From Manis javanica (lineage: Eukaryota; Chordata; Mammalia; Pholidota; Manidae), in the NCBI RefSeq assembly GCF_040802235.1, contig NC_133167.1, positions 45,816,001-45,880,000 on the forward strand: a DNA stretch of 64,000 bases, given 5' to 3'. The notes beneath the pieces are model-generated. The model made no database searches. It saw only the letters and a program-made list of their open reading frames with translations, and had not been told where the DNA came from. The number at the start of each line of letters is the position of its first letter. The stretch's first letter is position 1. Below are positions 44,120 through 55,572 of the stretch, one piece after another. Position numbers and translations under genes: made by a program.

Positions 44120-44210
44120 CTGAAATTGAAGTTATAAGACCTGGCTTGAATCCAGGCATCTCTATGACCATCTGTGTGTGGCAAGCATTGGTAATGAGTC
44201 AGTCATATTC
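44120..44210 (+). mobile_element. MIR: Possible MIR head fragment
   Basis: TTATAAGACCTGGCTTGAAT and CCAGGCATCTCTATGACCAT fit a drifted MIR head. The core is poorly preserved. Confidence 0.4.
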
Positions 44211-44649
44211 ACTGCTACCAAATTAATCCCGCTTTCATTCGGAGGTGTGGCAAAGATTCTTCCATCTCAAGGAAGGTGGATCCAGCCACTAACCCAGGGG
44301 TGGAAATTATAACTCAGCTCTGGACAATGAGATGCAAAAGAAGTCTTCAGGATTTCCAGAGGAGGTACCTCCTTCCTGGTAAGAGGAAGGTGTGAAGGGA
44401 AATTCCCTGCCCCGACCTCTTCTGAGCGGGTGTGTGGCAACGCCGTAGCTTCTTACACTCCTGAGAGGAACGTCAGCAGAATCCCAGAGCCACACACCTT
44501 GAGCCCTGACCTGACTATGCAGACACTGAGACGACATCAGCAATGCCCTCCACTCGGCTTTTTGTTACATGAGAAAAATGAACCCATACTTGTTGAAGCT
44601 TTTTTTAGCCAACTATGCTAGTCCTTGAAGCCCAATTCACTTGTGTCTG

Positions 44650-44790
44650 ATATGGTGGCCTTGAATAACCTAAATTACTTAATTTCTCTGAACTTCAGTT
44701 TCAATGGGACTAATAATCCCTCCCTAGCACCAACGGCCTTTATAAGGCTCAAATTAAAAAGCATGCATAAACTTCAAAGAAATAAATACA
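44650..44790 (+). mobile_element. MIR: MIR SINE core and 3' part
   Basis: ACTTAATTTCTCTGAACTTC, AGTTTCAATGGGACTAATAA and CTTTATAAGGCTCAAATTAA fit MIR. Lies head-to-head with the next MIR. Confidence 0.65.
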
Positions 44791-44804
44791 TTTAACCAAT
44801 AACA

Positions 44805-44900
44805 TTACATTTACTGAGTATTCCATGGGAGCTCTTCTAAGGGCTTTACTTGTATTACTTTATTTAATCCTCATAATAACCTGTAAGGTTATGTCAAAGA
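44805..44900 (-). mobile_element. MIR: MIR SINE, antisense
   Basis: TTTACTGAGTATTCCATGGG, GGGCTTTACTTGTATTACTT and TAATCCTCATAATAACCTGT are the reverse MIR tail. It abuts the antisense L1 at 44901. Confidence 0.65.
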
Positions 44901-47320
44901 AATCTTTGCCTAACCCAAACACACAAAGATTTTCTCCTATGTTTTCAGTTTAAAGTTTTTTAGTTTTAGGTTTTACTTTAGATCCGTGATTCCTTTTCAG
45001 GAAAGTTTTGTATATGATGTGAGTTATATATCAAAGTTCACATTTTTGCATATGGATATTCAATGTTTCAATACTGTAATTGAAACAGCCATCCTTACCC
45101 CAACTTTATTGAAAAGTTTGTTGAAAGATGAAAAACAACCTTTTTTCTTCCCCTTTGCCCTTTGTTGAGATACAGTGGTCCATGTAGTTATATGGGTCTC
45201 TGTTCAGTTCCACTGATCTATTTGTCCACCATAGTTTTCTAATAAGTCTTGAAGTCAGGAAGTGAAAGTCCTTTATCTTTATTCTTCTTTCCAAAGTTGT
45301 TTTGGCTGCTCCAGGTACTTTGTATTTCTGCATGAATTTTAGAACTAGCTGGTCAGTTTATACAAAACAAAGCCTGCTGGGATTTTGATCAGGATTACAT
45401 TGAATCTATAGATAAACTTGGAAAGAACTGACATATGAACAATATTTCATCTTCCAACCCATGAACATGGCATATATCTCTTTAATTGAGTCTCCTTTCA
45501 TACTTCATGTAGTTTCTAAGAAATACTATCCATAAAAATATAGCTTTATAGTTTTCAGTTTATAGGTATTATATGTTTTTGCAAGATTGATCCCCAAATC
45601 ATATTTTTGTACTAATATAATTGATACTTTTTTAAACTTCAATTTCCAATTGTTCATAGCTAGTGTATGAAAATGCATTTGATTTTTATATATTGACCTT
45701 AAATCTTGAAACTTACTAGTTCTAGTACCTATCTTGTAGATTCCTTCAGATTTTCTGAGGTTATCATAGTTATCTGAGAATTCAGACTATTTTACCTCTT
45801 CCTTTCCAATATGCATATCTCTTATTTCTTCTGCTCACCTGATTTCCCTGATGAGAGCTTCCAGTTCAGTATTGCACAAAGTGGTGAGAGGGAACAACTT
45901 TGCCTCACTCCTGACCTTGGGGGCAAAACATCCAGTCTTTCCCTACAGAGTGTGATGCTACTATATTCCTAGTATTCTCCAGAGCTTTAGTCAGAATGGG
46001 TGTTGTATTTCATCAAACAGTTTTTCAGCACCTATTGAAATGATCATTTGATTTTTCTTCTTTAGTCTATAAATATGGTTCAATAGATTGAATGATGGTC
46101 AAATTTGAAAGCAACCTTGCATTCTTCAGAGAACCCACTTTTGGCCATAATGTATTATGTTGATTATATATTGTTGAACTCAAATTGCTAATATTTTGTT
46201 AAGAATTTTTAAATCTATGTTCAAGGGATTTGGTCTGCACATTTCTTTTCTTATAATATCTCTACCTGGCTTTGGTGTCAGAGTGATTCTGGCATCATTG
46301 AATGAGTTGGGAAGTATTCCTTTTTCTTCAATTTTTTGGGAGATTTTGTGCAAAATTTCTTTCTCAAATGTCAGAATTTGCCAGTAAAGCTATCTGGGTT
46401 TGAAGTTTTTTTATATGAGAATTAAATTCCTTTATTAAAAATTTAATTTCTTTGATACAGAATAATTTTATAACTTGTGTCTTCTATATTTTTTCTCTAT
46501 TGCAAGTTTTTGGCTCCATTTTCTTTTTTGTTTTTCTGTTTGGTATTTCACTGATTTCTGCTCTGACCATAATTATTTCTTTTCTTTTAATATTTACTTC
46601 TTATTGCTTGTTCTGCATAGTTTTTTATACTACTATTTTTTTTTCATCTGCTCTTGCTTTTCTAGTTTCTTAATATGGAAGCTGAGATTATTGATTTGAA
46701 AACTTCTTTTTTTCTTTAATATAGATATCTTAGTGCTATAAATTTCCCTCTCAGTACTGCATTAACAGCAACTCAAAAATTTTTAAATGTTGTATTTTCA
46801 TTTTCATTCAATTCAAAATGCACTCTAATTTCCCTTTTGATTTCTTCTTTGACCCATGAGTTTTTTTAGAAGTGTGCTGTTTAAGATCTGAATATTCGGG
46901 GAGTTTCCAGAGTACTTTCTGTTATTGATATAAAATTTAATTCTACTGTTTACAAGACACTTTGCATGACTTGAATCTTGTTAAATCTACTGACACTTAT
47001 TTTATGGTTCAGAATATCTATCTTAGTAAATGTTCCATGTGCACTGGAAAAGCATGTGAGCTCAGCTGTTGGTGGTGGAGTGTTTTATAAATACCAAATT
47101 AGATCAAGTTTGTTGATAGTATTGTTTAAATGTTATATGACCTTATTCATTCTCTGTTTTTTCTACCAATTATTGAAAAGGGGTGTTGAAATCTCCCAGT
47201 ATAATTGTGATGTGTCTAGTTCTCTTTGCAGTTATATCAGTTTTTGCTTTGTATATTTTGAAGCTGTTATTAGGTACATAAACATTTAGGATTATTATGT
47301 CTTCTTGATGAACTGATTAT
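44901..47320 (-). mobile_element. L1M: L1 ORF2 fragment, 2.4 kb, antisense
   Basis: The longest single mobile-element piece. Antisense landmarks in order: AAGATTTTCTCCTATGTTTTC (44928), CCACTGATCTATTTGTCCAC (45208), GCCTGCTGGGATTTTGATCA (45372), CCTTGCATTCTTCAGAGAAC, ATTGCTAATATTTTGTTAAG, GAATGAGTTGGGAAGTATTC, TAAATTTCCCTCTCAGTACT, TTTCTTCTTTGACCCATGAG and GGGGTGTTGAAATCTCCCAG. It covers most of the reverse-transcriptase region. Both the L1 3' end and the 5' half are missing. Plus-strand frames inside (to 103 codons) are antisense shadows. Confidence 0.92.
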
Positions 47321-47354
47321 ATACAATCCTGAATATCTATTCTTTTGTTCCCAG

Positions 47355-47591
47355 TGGTGAAACTCTCAGAAATAAGTTAAGAAAAAAGTGTTGTCGACTG
47401 CATTTAACAAGATGAATTGGCTTGTAAAGGGTGAACTATGACTCTCTATACCTATTGCCTAGGAGGGACAAAAGTCAGTGTCATGGATGCCTGGAGTCAC
47501 TGCAAGATGCTGGGCATCCCTGAGTGTTTTACAATAGTAAAGCACACTCTGAAGTGTGAATCAGACAGAAAACCAGAAATGCAGCAGACAG
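47355..47591 (+). other. Candidate exon (possibly lncRNA)
   Basis: A strong 3' splice site (pyrimidine-rich TTCTTTTGTTCCCAG, ending at 47354) and a consensus 5' splice site (ACAG followed by GTAAGT at 47592-47597) bound 237 bases of unique sequence. The bounded frame that matches the 93-codon open frame from the ATG at 47438 has a stop upstream at 47375-47380. So it could be only a first coding or a non-coding exon. The protein has no known domain. Splice-like pairs also arise by chance, so this is tentative. Confidence 0.25.
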
Positions 47592-47599
47592 GTAAGTCC

Positions 47600-50184
47600 C
47601 ATGCATTTATTTTGCTGTTTGCAATCTCAGGTATGTTAGCAGAAATTAAATTTTACAGCAGCTTACCTGAGGCTATGATGGGACCATTAGTTTTCCAAGG
47701 ATTCAGTAAATTTTCTTAAAGCATTGTTCCATTTGGAAGGAAAAATATAGCATGAGAATATTTTGATCACAGTCCTGGAGCATGAAACCTGATTTAATAC
47801 CTAAAGGTCAACTGTTTTACTGTAGGAAACCATGTTAAGAAGTTACTCTGTATTGCTGTGGTCTGCTATTTAGGCCGTCTGTCCTCCATTACATTGTTTG
47901 TACTGTACTAATGAGTTCTGGAAAGAAGCCATATGACAGCTGTTTCCCCTGAGACTTCTCTGGAAATAAGATACACATCTCATGTGGCTCTCTCAGCAAA
48001 AAACATTTAAAATAAATAAATATCCCATCTGTTGCTGTTGATCTGAGATCTCTAACCTCTCCTGCTTCTTCTGTGCTCGTCTCACACTGTATACTTGAGT
48101 GTCAGGCAGTTGAAGGTGTGTCTGGATTGCCTGGCAGGTCTTCTCCAACAGAGTAGACTTTTCAAATCTCTTTTGTTGGATGCATCTATTTTGTGTACTG
48201 TTGTGAGCAAAATTGTTGTGAAAGCTGTTGTTTAAGGGAAGTTACCAGTTCAGGATTCAGAGAGAAAACTTCTGGAAGTGACATTGAAGTTGGGTCATAA
48301 GGAACAAGTGGAATTTGCTGGGAAGAAGTGAGAGCAATGGAGAAGGAAAAGGGCAGAACTCTGCAAATGGAGGGTTCAGCATGTACTTGGAACTGGAGGT
48401 GAGAGGAAACGTGGCCTCCTCTGAAATCTATGTGTGACTGTGTCTTGATATGTCTATGTATGTAGGAATGTGTGTATGTGCAGTGTGTCTGTGTGTGTGA
48501 GTATTGCTTTGAGGGTGTGTGGAGGATGGCAAAAATGAGGCTGGAGAGATAAGGACCTTACCTGTTTCCTCTGCGGTGATGTCTGTGGTTTTAGCTCTAT
48601 GTCCATATTAATAACTCTTCCTACCAAACACCACCTCTACCCAGGGGACAAGTGAGGCATTGGATATGGCTTCAAATACCAAAAGCCTTTTTCAGGCATC
48701 ACTTCTGGTCTCTTTGGTCAGCCCTTGTTTTAGAAATCAGATTTCAAAAATCAGGTTGCCTTGTTTTAAAATCAGATCAAATTGCCCAGTCACTCATTTT
48801 GAATCCACGATCTTGAGTATCCTCAGCCCAGCAACCGGGGTGTCCTCTCTTTGACGGTGGCCCCAGCCCCCTGCAGCTCCTGCCCTCCTGAATCTTACCC
48901 ACCTTTAATTGCCCATACTATGGAATTAGAATAGGTCCTACATGTACTAACTTACTGAATATTTTTATATGTAAGGTGCATCCTCTTAATTAAAAAGAAT
49001 GTATAGAATGATTATTCTTACCACTCTCTCTCTCAAAAAAAAGTTGTCTTTGACTTATACAAAGTCCTTGATTAAATTTTTGGTAGGTCAATGGTCCTTA
49101 GCAATATTTTCCACACTTGCTTAAAGGAAGAGTTATGTCTCTTTCCTTTCATACACCTTATGTCAGTGTAAAAACAACCTGCAATGTCTTCCTGAAGCAA
49201 GAGGGCAAGACCTCAAGGGACACCCGGATGTGGAGGGCACAGCCTGGCTCCATTGTTTGTCCTGCTCTTTGTTTTCCCCTTTTCTTCTTCACATATTTTT
49301 AATTTATGCTATCTTGCTATTTTTTATGGAGGCTCGTTAAAGCCCCTTAAATCCATTCTGAGACAAAGTAGAGTATAAATTTTTAAAGATAAGTAATATG
49401 AAAAAACATAAAATAATCGTGTACTATATATTTAAGAGCAGCATAGTGTTTTTTCAGCACTGTGAGGGATTTTAGCTCATTTTATAGTTAAAGGGCTTGA
49501 GGCTAAGGAAGGAGACACACTGTCAGGTCTCAAGAATATCAGTCCTGTATTTCTTTTGCCACATCACAAATTCCAAATGATTTTCTTCTGGAATTTGGGA
49601 AAATGTCTGTGAACATCCCAAACTAGATACCATAGAAAGAAAAACGTTCCCTCAACTCCATTTTAATTTACCAGGGACCCGTTAATGCTGCAGTCAACTT
49701 TAGCCTCCAACAAGGAAGGGGCCAGCGCAATGCCGGTGGCCTCCAAGGAGAGCGAGCCCCCAGGACCCGGCTGCAGTCCAGCCTCCTGCCCTTCCTGGTC
49801 AGCAGGCTGGGAGAGAGGAGTTTGGCCTCCAATCTGGGAGACAGAGCAGCCCCTTACCGGCTGCAGGGCGGCCAGCGGAGCAGTCATTAGGCGTCAGTGG
49901 CCATTTGCACTGAGAGGGGCAGGGCTTACAGGATGAGGCTGCAACACATACAAAATAATGCTCTTGTGAGACAGCAGGTTCAAACAATTACGGGACAATT
50001 CACAAGAGTTCTACTCCATCCAAAGAGATTACATCAATATTTCTAAAGAGAAGTTCTCTTTTGTTTTCAAAGGGGAAGAAATGCTTTCATGGACATTTGG
50101 AAGTGTGTTCATTGATGACAGATGGAAAAACATTGATTTAGATTGTACTTTCCCTGAGAATTCATGTTTGTCCTTGAGAGAGGG
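47600..50184. other. Unassigned sequence
   Basis: No gene. A TG-rich stretch lies at 48463-48512, and a GC-rich segment at 49680-49930 has several CpGs but no coding resemblance. Confidence 0.45.
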
Positions 50185-51250
50185 GTGTGTGTGTGTGTGT
50201 GTGTGTATGTGTGTGTGTGTGTGTATGTATGTGTGTATGGTGTGTGGTGTGTGTGTGGTGGTGTGTGCTGTGTGCTGTGTATGTGTGTGTGTGTGCTGTG
50301 TATGTGTGTGTGCTGTGTATGTGTGTGTGGTGGTGGTGGTGTGTGTGGTGGTGTGTCTGTGTGGTATGTGATGTCTATGTGTGTGTGTGTGTGTGGTATG
50401 TGTGGTGTGTGGTGTGTAGTGTGTGATGGTATGTGTAGTGTGTGATGGTGTGTGCATGTGGTGGTGTGTGTGTGTGGTGTGTGATGTGCATGTGTTGGTG
50501 TGTGTGTGGTGTGTAGTGTGTGTGATGGTGTGTGTGGTGTGCATGTATGTGGTGTGTATGTGTGTGTGGTATGTGTGGTGTGTGGTGGTGTGTGTGATGG
50601 TGTGGGTGGTGGTATGTGGTGTGTGTGTGTGGTGGGGTGTGTGGTCTGTGTGTGTGGTGGTGGTGGTGTGTGGTGCGTATGTGTGTGTGTGGCATGTGGT
50701 GTGTGTGTGTGGTGGTGGTATGTGGTATGTGTGGTGTGTGGTATGTATGTGTGTGTGTGGTCTGTGGTGTGTGAGATGGTGTGTGGTGGTGTGTGGTGGT
50801 GTGTGGTGGTCTGTGGTTTGTGTGGTGTGTATGTATATGTGGTCTGTGGCGTGTGTGATGGTGTGGGTGTGTGTGGTGTGTGTGATGGTGTGTGGCAGTG
50901 TGTGTGTGGTGTGTGTATGTGGTGGTGGTAGTGTGGGTGTGCGGTGTGTATGTATGTGTGTGGTCTGTGGTGTGTGTGATGGTGTGTGTGGTGTGTGGTG
51001 TTGTGTGTTATGTGTGTGATGGTGTGTGGCAGTGTGTGTATGTGGTGGTGATGTGTGATCTGTATGTGTGTGTGTGGTCTGTGGCGTGCGTGATGGTGTG
51101 GGTGTGTGTGGTGTGTGTGATAGTGTGTGTCAGTGTCTGTGTGTGGTGTGTGTATGTGGTGGTGGTGTGTGTGTGTGTGTATGTGTGTGGTCTGTGGTGT
51201 GTGGTGGGTGGTACTGGTGTGTGTGTGTGTGTGTGCACGCATGTGTGTGT
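50185..51250. repeat. GT-rich minisatellite with higher-order units, about 1.07 kb
   Basis: Over a kilobase that is almost only G and T on the plus strand, built from TG dinucleotides broken by GGTGG, TATG and occasional C. The marker GGTCTGTGG recurs at 50759, 50841, 50962, 51076 and 51189. The last three intervals are 121, 114 and 113 bases. The unit starting at 50841 matches the one at 51076 more closely than the one between them, suggesting a 235-bp higher-order unit. The reverse strand is stop-free for long distances only because CA/CAC codons give Thr-His repeats. Confidence 0.93.
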
Positions 51251-51382
51251 ATCTGCACTTCCCACCAGGGCAGTCCCTCCTGGGCAGTGATTTCCCATGA
51301 CCAGGAGCGGTGTGTTGCTTGCACTCACAGCGCTCTGCCGAGGATGTGGCAGGAGGACTGCTGCCCTCAGCCCTGCTTCCAT

Positions 51383-51390
51383 CCGGAAGT
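51383..51390 (+). promoter_or_regulatory. ETS/GABP-type motif CCGGAAGT
   Basis: Full CCGGAAGT core in a GC-raised flank (51290-51460) just beyond the minisatellite. A single motif, so weak evidence. Confidence 0.3.
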
Positions 51391-51459
51391 GCAGAGAAGC
51401 AGATGCTGTGAGGGGAGCAGGCCCATGCAGGAGGGATGAGCAAGCGGTGACCTCAAAGC

Positions 51460-51925
51460 AGAGAGCAGACAAGCCTTGTCTAAATATCCTAGAAAGAATT
51501 ATCCTTAAGGGAGAGAAGAAACTGACCTTTCAGCTGTGCAAACAGATTTCCTTTTAGGGTACAAGGCAAGCTAGGCAAAGATAGAATGACTGGGCTTGAG
51601 GGAAGCAGTTCTGCTCCTTGGTCAACAGACAGAGTAGCACATTTGACCTTTCACCCTGCTGACGGCAGTGAGGGATAATGACGCATACAAGGTGCTCACG
51701 TTTGCTCTTTCTGCTGTTGCTATGTGGCCTCCTTTACAAAGTGATGCTGTGGGTCCATGGACCACATACATTGAATAGCAAAGTTTTTCTATGTTTTCCA
51801 GTTTCAGTTTTTAAAAACCTTTACCCATCTAATAGATTATCGGGCAGATACAGAATATTTACCTTCTTCAGAAATCTTTATTTTTCTGTGTTGTGTATTT
51901 GCAGTTACTACTAACAATATAATAT
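51460..51925. other. Unassigned sequence
   Basis: No gene or recognised repeat. Confidence 0.5.
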
Positions 51926-51929
51926 CCAA

Positions 51930-52060
51930 TATACATTAAGAGCTTAGCACATGTTAGGGACTGTTTTAAATAGTTTATATGTATTATCTCATTTAATCCT
52001 CACAACAACCCTCTGAATAGCTACTATTGTAGAGATAAGGAAACAAGGGAACTGAGAAGA
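51930..52060 (-). mobile_element. MIR: MIR SINE, antisense
   Basis: AAGAGCTTAGCACATGTTAG, TATGTATTATCTCATTTAAT, CCTCACAACAACCCTCTGAA and TAGAGATAAGGAAACAAGGG are the reverse MIR tail and core. Confidence 0.85.
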
Positions 52061-54665
52061 AAAATAAATTCCTATTAGTTGGCTTGTCTTAACTAAGTGA
52101 GTCTTATTTTAATCTGTGTTTACAATTCCAACATGATAGATAAGTCTTTTGATAATCATTTTGAAAATAAAATCCAAGACTTTTGTCTTACTGCAGTAGT
52201 CCATTAAGCTATAATTATTTTCATTTTAGAGGTTTTAAATACCACTAACTTTGCCTGCTTCATCCACATAATTGAGGGAAATTATCCCGCCTCCTTGCGG
52301 TCCACACACATATTGAACAAGTCGTGAAGTTTCCAAGTGGTCATCTGTTATCACTCTTTCTTGCCAGGGGAAAAAATATGGAATCTAGAGATATGTACCC
52401 GCATTAAGCTCCTGTATTTAATGTCTTATATGTCGAGTGAATACAGCCCTGCCACCACACCACCACAAGCGCAGATTGGCACATGAGCTCTGCCCACAGA
52501 GGATGGCCTCTAAAACAGCTGCCCTGGGAAGTTTGCCCAAAGGGTGTTGTGGATAGTGTGGGGTAAAGTGTCTTTTCTGTGGGGGAACCTAGATGCTAAT
52601 TACAAGGCAGGCCTCAGGGCTAGACCGCATTTCAAATGCAGCAGGGAGATTTCCCTTTTGTCTGGTGTCTTTTTCCATTTTGGAAGATCTGGAACAAGGA
52701 GTATCCAGCTGGCTAAGAAGCTCATTACTTCCATGTACCTTCATCATGAATCCTCATTACTGAGGGTAATGGGGGCCTGTCTCTTTCTCCCAATCTCAGA
52801 GTCCAAGTAATATAACAGGCTAAAAGCATTTGTTGGGTTATATTCAGTGCCTTGCCTACCACTATCTTTGGATTTAAGTAAGCTAGAATAATTTATCTAC
52901 TTAATTAATATAGTTCTGCTTGAAATTACTTCATGCACTCAATTTCTGTCCACATTTGTGCAAGGTAGTAAGAACTATTCATCTATTAATTGCTAAGTTT
53001 GGTGGAAAATATGAGATGTGTTATAAGGTCACTTAGCTTTCAGTGAGGTAGTGAAATTTGAAAGACGAAAAAAGTAACACTTGACTCCTATATTTAATAT
53101 ACATTGTTTGCATCCAAGTTTAATGTAAGTGGATTTGATACATGAATGAATGTTTTTAATTGCTCAGAAATATATTCTAGTCCTATAATTGAATTCAGAA
53201 GAATCCTGCAATAATTATGAAACTACAGTAAACATTGCTGTTCCTCAGTTAAATAAAGAATACACAGGAGAAAGACAATTCATAATTCTCAAATATTTAC
53301 TAATTCATCATCTACAAGCATCTCAAAGTTACTTTCTCTTTAGGACAAGTTATTGGTGTGTTTTCATTTCCAATTCCTTGAGGGACAGTGCCAGCATCCC
53401 TTTGTTAGTGTCAAAGATGGGGTAAGATCGCTAAGTGCCATCAGATTTGCAATAAAATGAGTTAATTATGATGAATAATTTCAATATAGCAGTACAAATC
53501 TTTTTTATTTTCTTTACTCAGCCATGACTATCTCATTTGGTAAGCCATGACCTCCTTTTTTTTGTTGTTCCTTCTGTAAGGGATAAAGGTAAATCCAACC
53601 AGATGTAATTGGTCATTGCCTGGGTAGTCAGCAAGGTCACCTAGACCCAGGCTTCATAAACTACCTAAAAGACTAATTTTCAAGTTTCTCCACTTTGGGT
53701 AGAATATTGAGATTGACACTGACTATGTCATGCCAATCAGAAGTTCTGATAGGAGGTTATATATCTTTGATGAATTTTTGAAGGAGCAGGGGGAAGGAAG
53801 GAATGTTTACTTAAGTAAAACTTAAAAAAATGGCTTTAAATATGGCATCTAAGAATGGAAAGAATTTTTTAAGGTCTTTGTAGGTAAGAAGAGAGAGAGA
53901 TAAACACCACTGGCTGAAGAACTACTCAGATAAAGTTCATAAAGCTCTTTTTATAATTTTAGAATTATATTTTTTTAAAAAGATGAAGGAAACTGAGAAG
54001 AAAAAAAAAGAGGTGAAAGAAAAGCTGAGAAAGAAGTGGGAAAAAAGTGAAAGAGAGGAAAATAAAATTGAGGGAAGTTTATAATAAAAAGTGGAAAGGC
54101 TTTAGATTGTCACCCTTCCTTCCAAACTGCCTTTGTAGATGTGGTTTCTTAGTTTACCATCTTTGTCTGAAGCCTCCTTATTTGAGGAGAAGACCTGTGT
54201 CAGCCAGCATAGGATCAAATGTTGCTCAGTTCTTTAGCGTTTGATTCTGACGTCATAGGGAAAAGAGTGCGCCATGAGCATGAAGTGTAGCTGGGAGCAG
54301 CAGTCAGGGTGATGATCCTTAGGTAGGTTGTAGGAGCTAGAGGGTGCTTGCTGCCTCCTGTTTGAATTGGTAAGACAGCAGAGTGTGACAATGCAAAAAT
54401 TCCTTGGTCAGTGTAGAAGAATCATGAAGATAGTTTTGTTTGTGGCTTATTTGCTTTTATCCTGTAGTCTAGGTTTACCAAATCTGGTTATGGTATTCTC
54501 ACAGAGATGGACCTGTTTGCTTCTGACAGTGAAATATGCTAGCACTCACTGGATGGTTTGAAAGACATTTATGTTAGCCTTCCCGGTTCACACATGATCA
54601 TAATAAAGTAAATAAGCAGTCATCTTTAGCACGTCACAGTTAATGTCTCCAGTTTAGCCAAACTG
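52061..54665. other. Unassigned sequence
   Basis: No gene. A purine-rich tract at 53970-54075 is almost only A/G, and a full CRE is at 54248-54255. Otherwise featureless. Confidence 0.5.
54248..54255. promoter_or_regulatory. Full palindromic CRE (TGACGTCA)
   Basis: The complete CREB/ATF palindrome, containing a CpG that has survived in CpG-poor surroundings. No promoter features flank it. Confidence 0.35.
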
Positions 54666-54671
54666 TCATTG

Positions 54672-54775
54672 TGTCAGTCATTCATTCAGCAAATATTTAT
54701 TAAATGCCTGCAGAGTGCCAGCTGCTGTTCTAGGAAGTAGGGATTTAGCCATCCACAAGACAGGCTAAGTTCCTG
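54672..54775 (-). mobile_element. L2: L2 LINE 3' end, antisense
   Basis: AGTCATTCATTCAGCAAATA, TTTATTAAATGCCTGCAGAG and TGCCAGCTGCTGTTCTAGGA are the reverse L2 terminus. Confidence 0.85.
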
Positions 54776-55495
54776 AGTATGAAGCATTTGCCAAAGTGAA
54801 AACCGGTGAGAAGATCACCTTTTTAGTGTGAACTAATGGATTTACTCTCATATTTACTCACAAAGCCTTTTCACTTTTCAGTTTTTGAAACTCTTCAATA
54901 GGGAAGAATATTGGGTGAAGAGAAATCCTTCTGCTTAGGGTTCAAATAAATAAATGAAAGCACCACCAGCAAAAACCATGATCCTCTTGGCCAACTGTGA
55001 CTAGGAACATAATTCCTTCAATGCAAGATTGCGTGCCTTTGAACACAGGCAGTTCCCTCCCTAATCAAAGCTGCAAAGAACACAGAAGACCGTTTAATAG
55101 GATTATATCTAAACCTGTTATAGATTAAGTTCTCTGGCTGCTTGACACCCTAGTAACTAGCCCAAATCCGTATTTACAGAAAAAGAGATGAGAAAAATTC
55201 CTTCCTGATAGGAACAAAAGAACAGAATATCCTACTTCTCCCCTTGCCTCAAAAATTTTAAAAAAAGGTTGGGGGTGGGGTGAATAGACAAATGCCAGAA
55301 AAAAGAAGTCCCACCTCTAGTGTACCGCCAGGTTCAAAGCACCAGGAAGGCCATGGAACTATATCCCTCTGAGGCAAAACCCCACCGGCTGTTGTTTCCG
55401 AGGGCCCATGGCCAAGAGCTAACGTTTCTCCCCGACCAGCAGGACAGTAAATCCTATGTGACACAAATGGTTAAGCATTGACGGAATTTGAAATA
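54776..55495. other. Unassigned sequence
   Basis: No gene or confident repeat. Confidence 0.45.
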
Positions 55496-55499
55496 GAAA

Positions 55500-55572
55500 A
55501 TACTAAAACCCCTGCTTCTGAATTGCAATAACGAATCTGACTGTACCTTCAGAGTTTGAGGACCACTACTAC
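55500..55572. mobile_element. Possible hAT-Charlie MITE end
   Basis: CTGAATTGCAATAACGAATC and CAGAGTTTGAGGACCACTAC resemble the terminal part of a MER5/MER20-type element, which ends near TTTGAGAACCACTG. Only one end is visible. Confidence 0.3.

Noticed and set aside
46452..47289. Plus-strand hydrophobic open frames resembling membrane proteins
   Set aside because: They are antisense translations of L1 ORF2, which is A-rich and so reads as Phe/Leu/Ile-rich in reverse.
51055..51250. CRISPR-like direct repeats
   Set aside because: Units are contiguous low-complexity GT sequence without unique spacers, and the window is mammalian.
50109..51443. 444-codon open frame on the minus strand
   Set aside because: It is the reverse of the GT minisatellite. 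The product is almost only His and Thr, and all frames of the array are open for similar reasons. No start context, domain or splice support.
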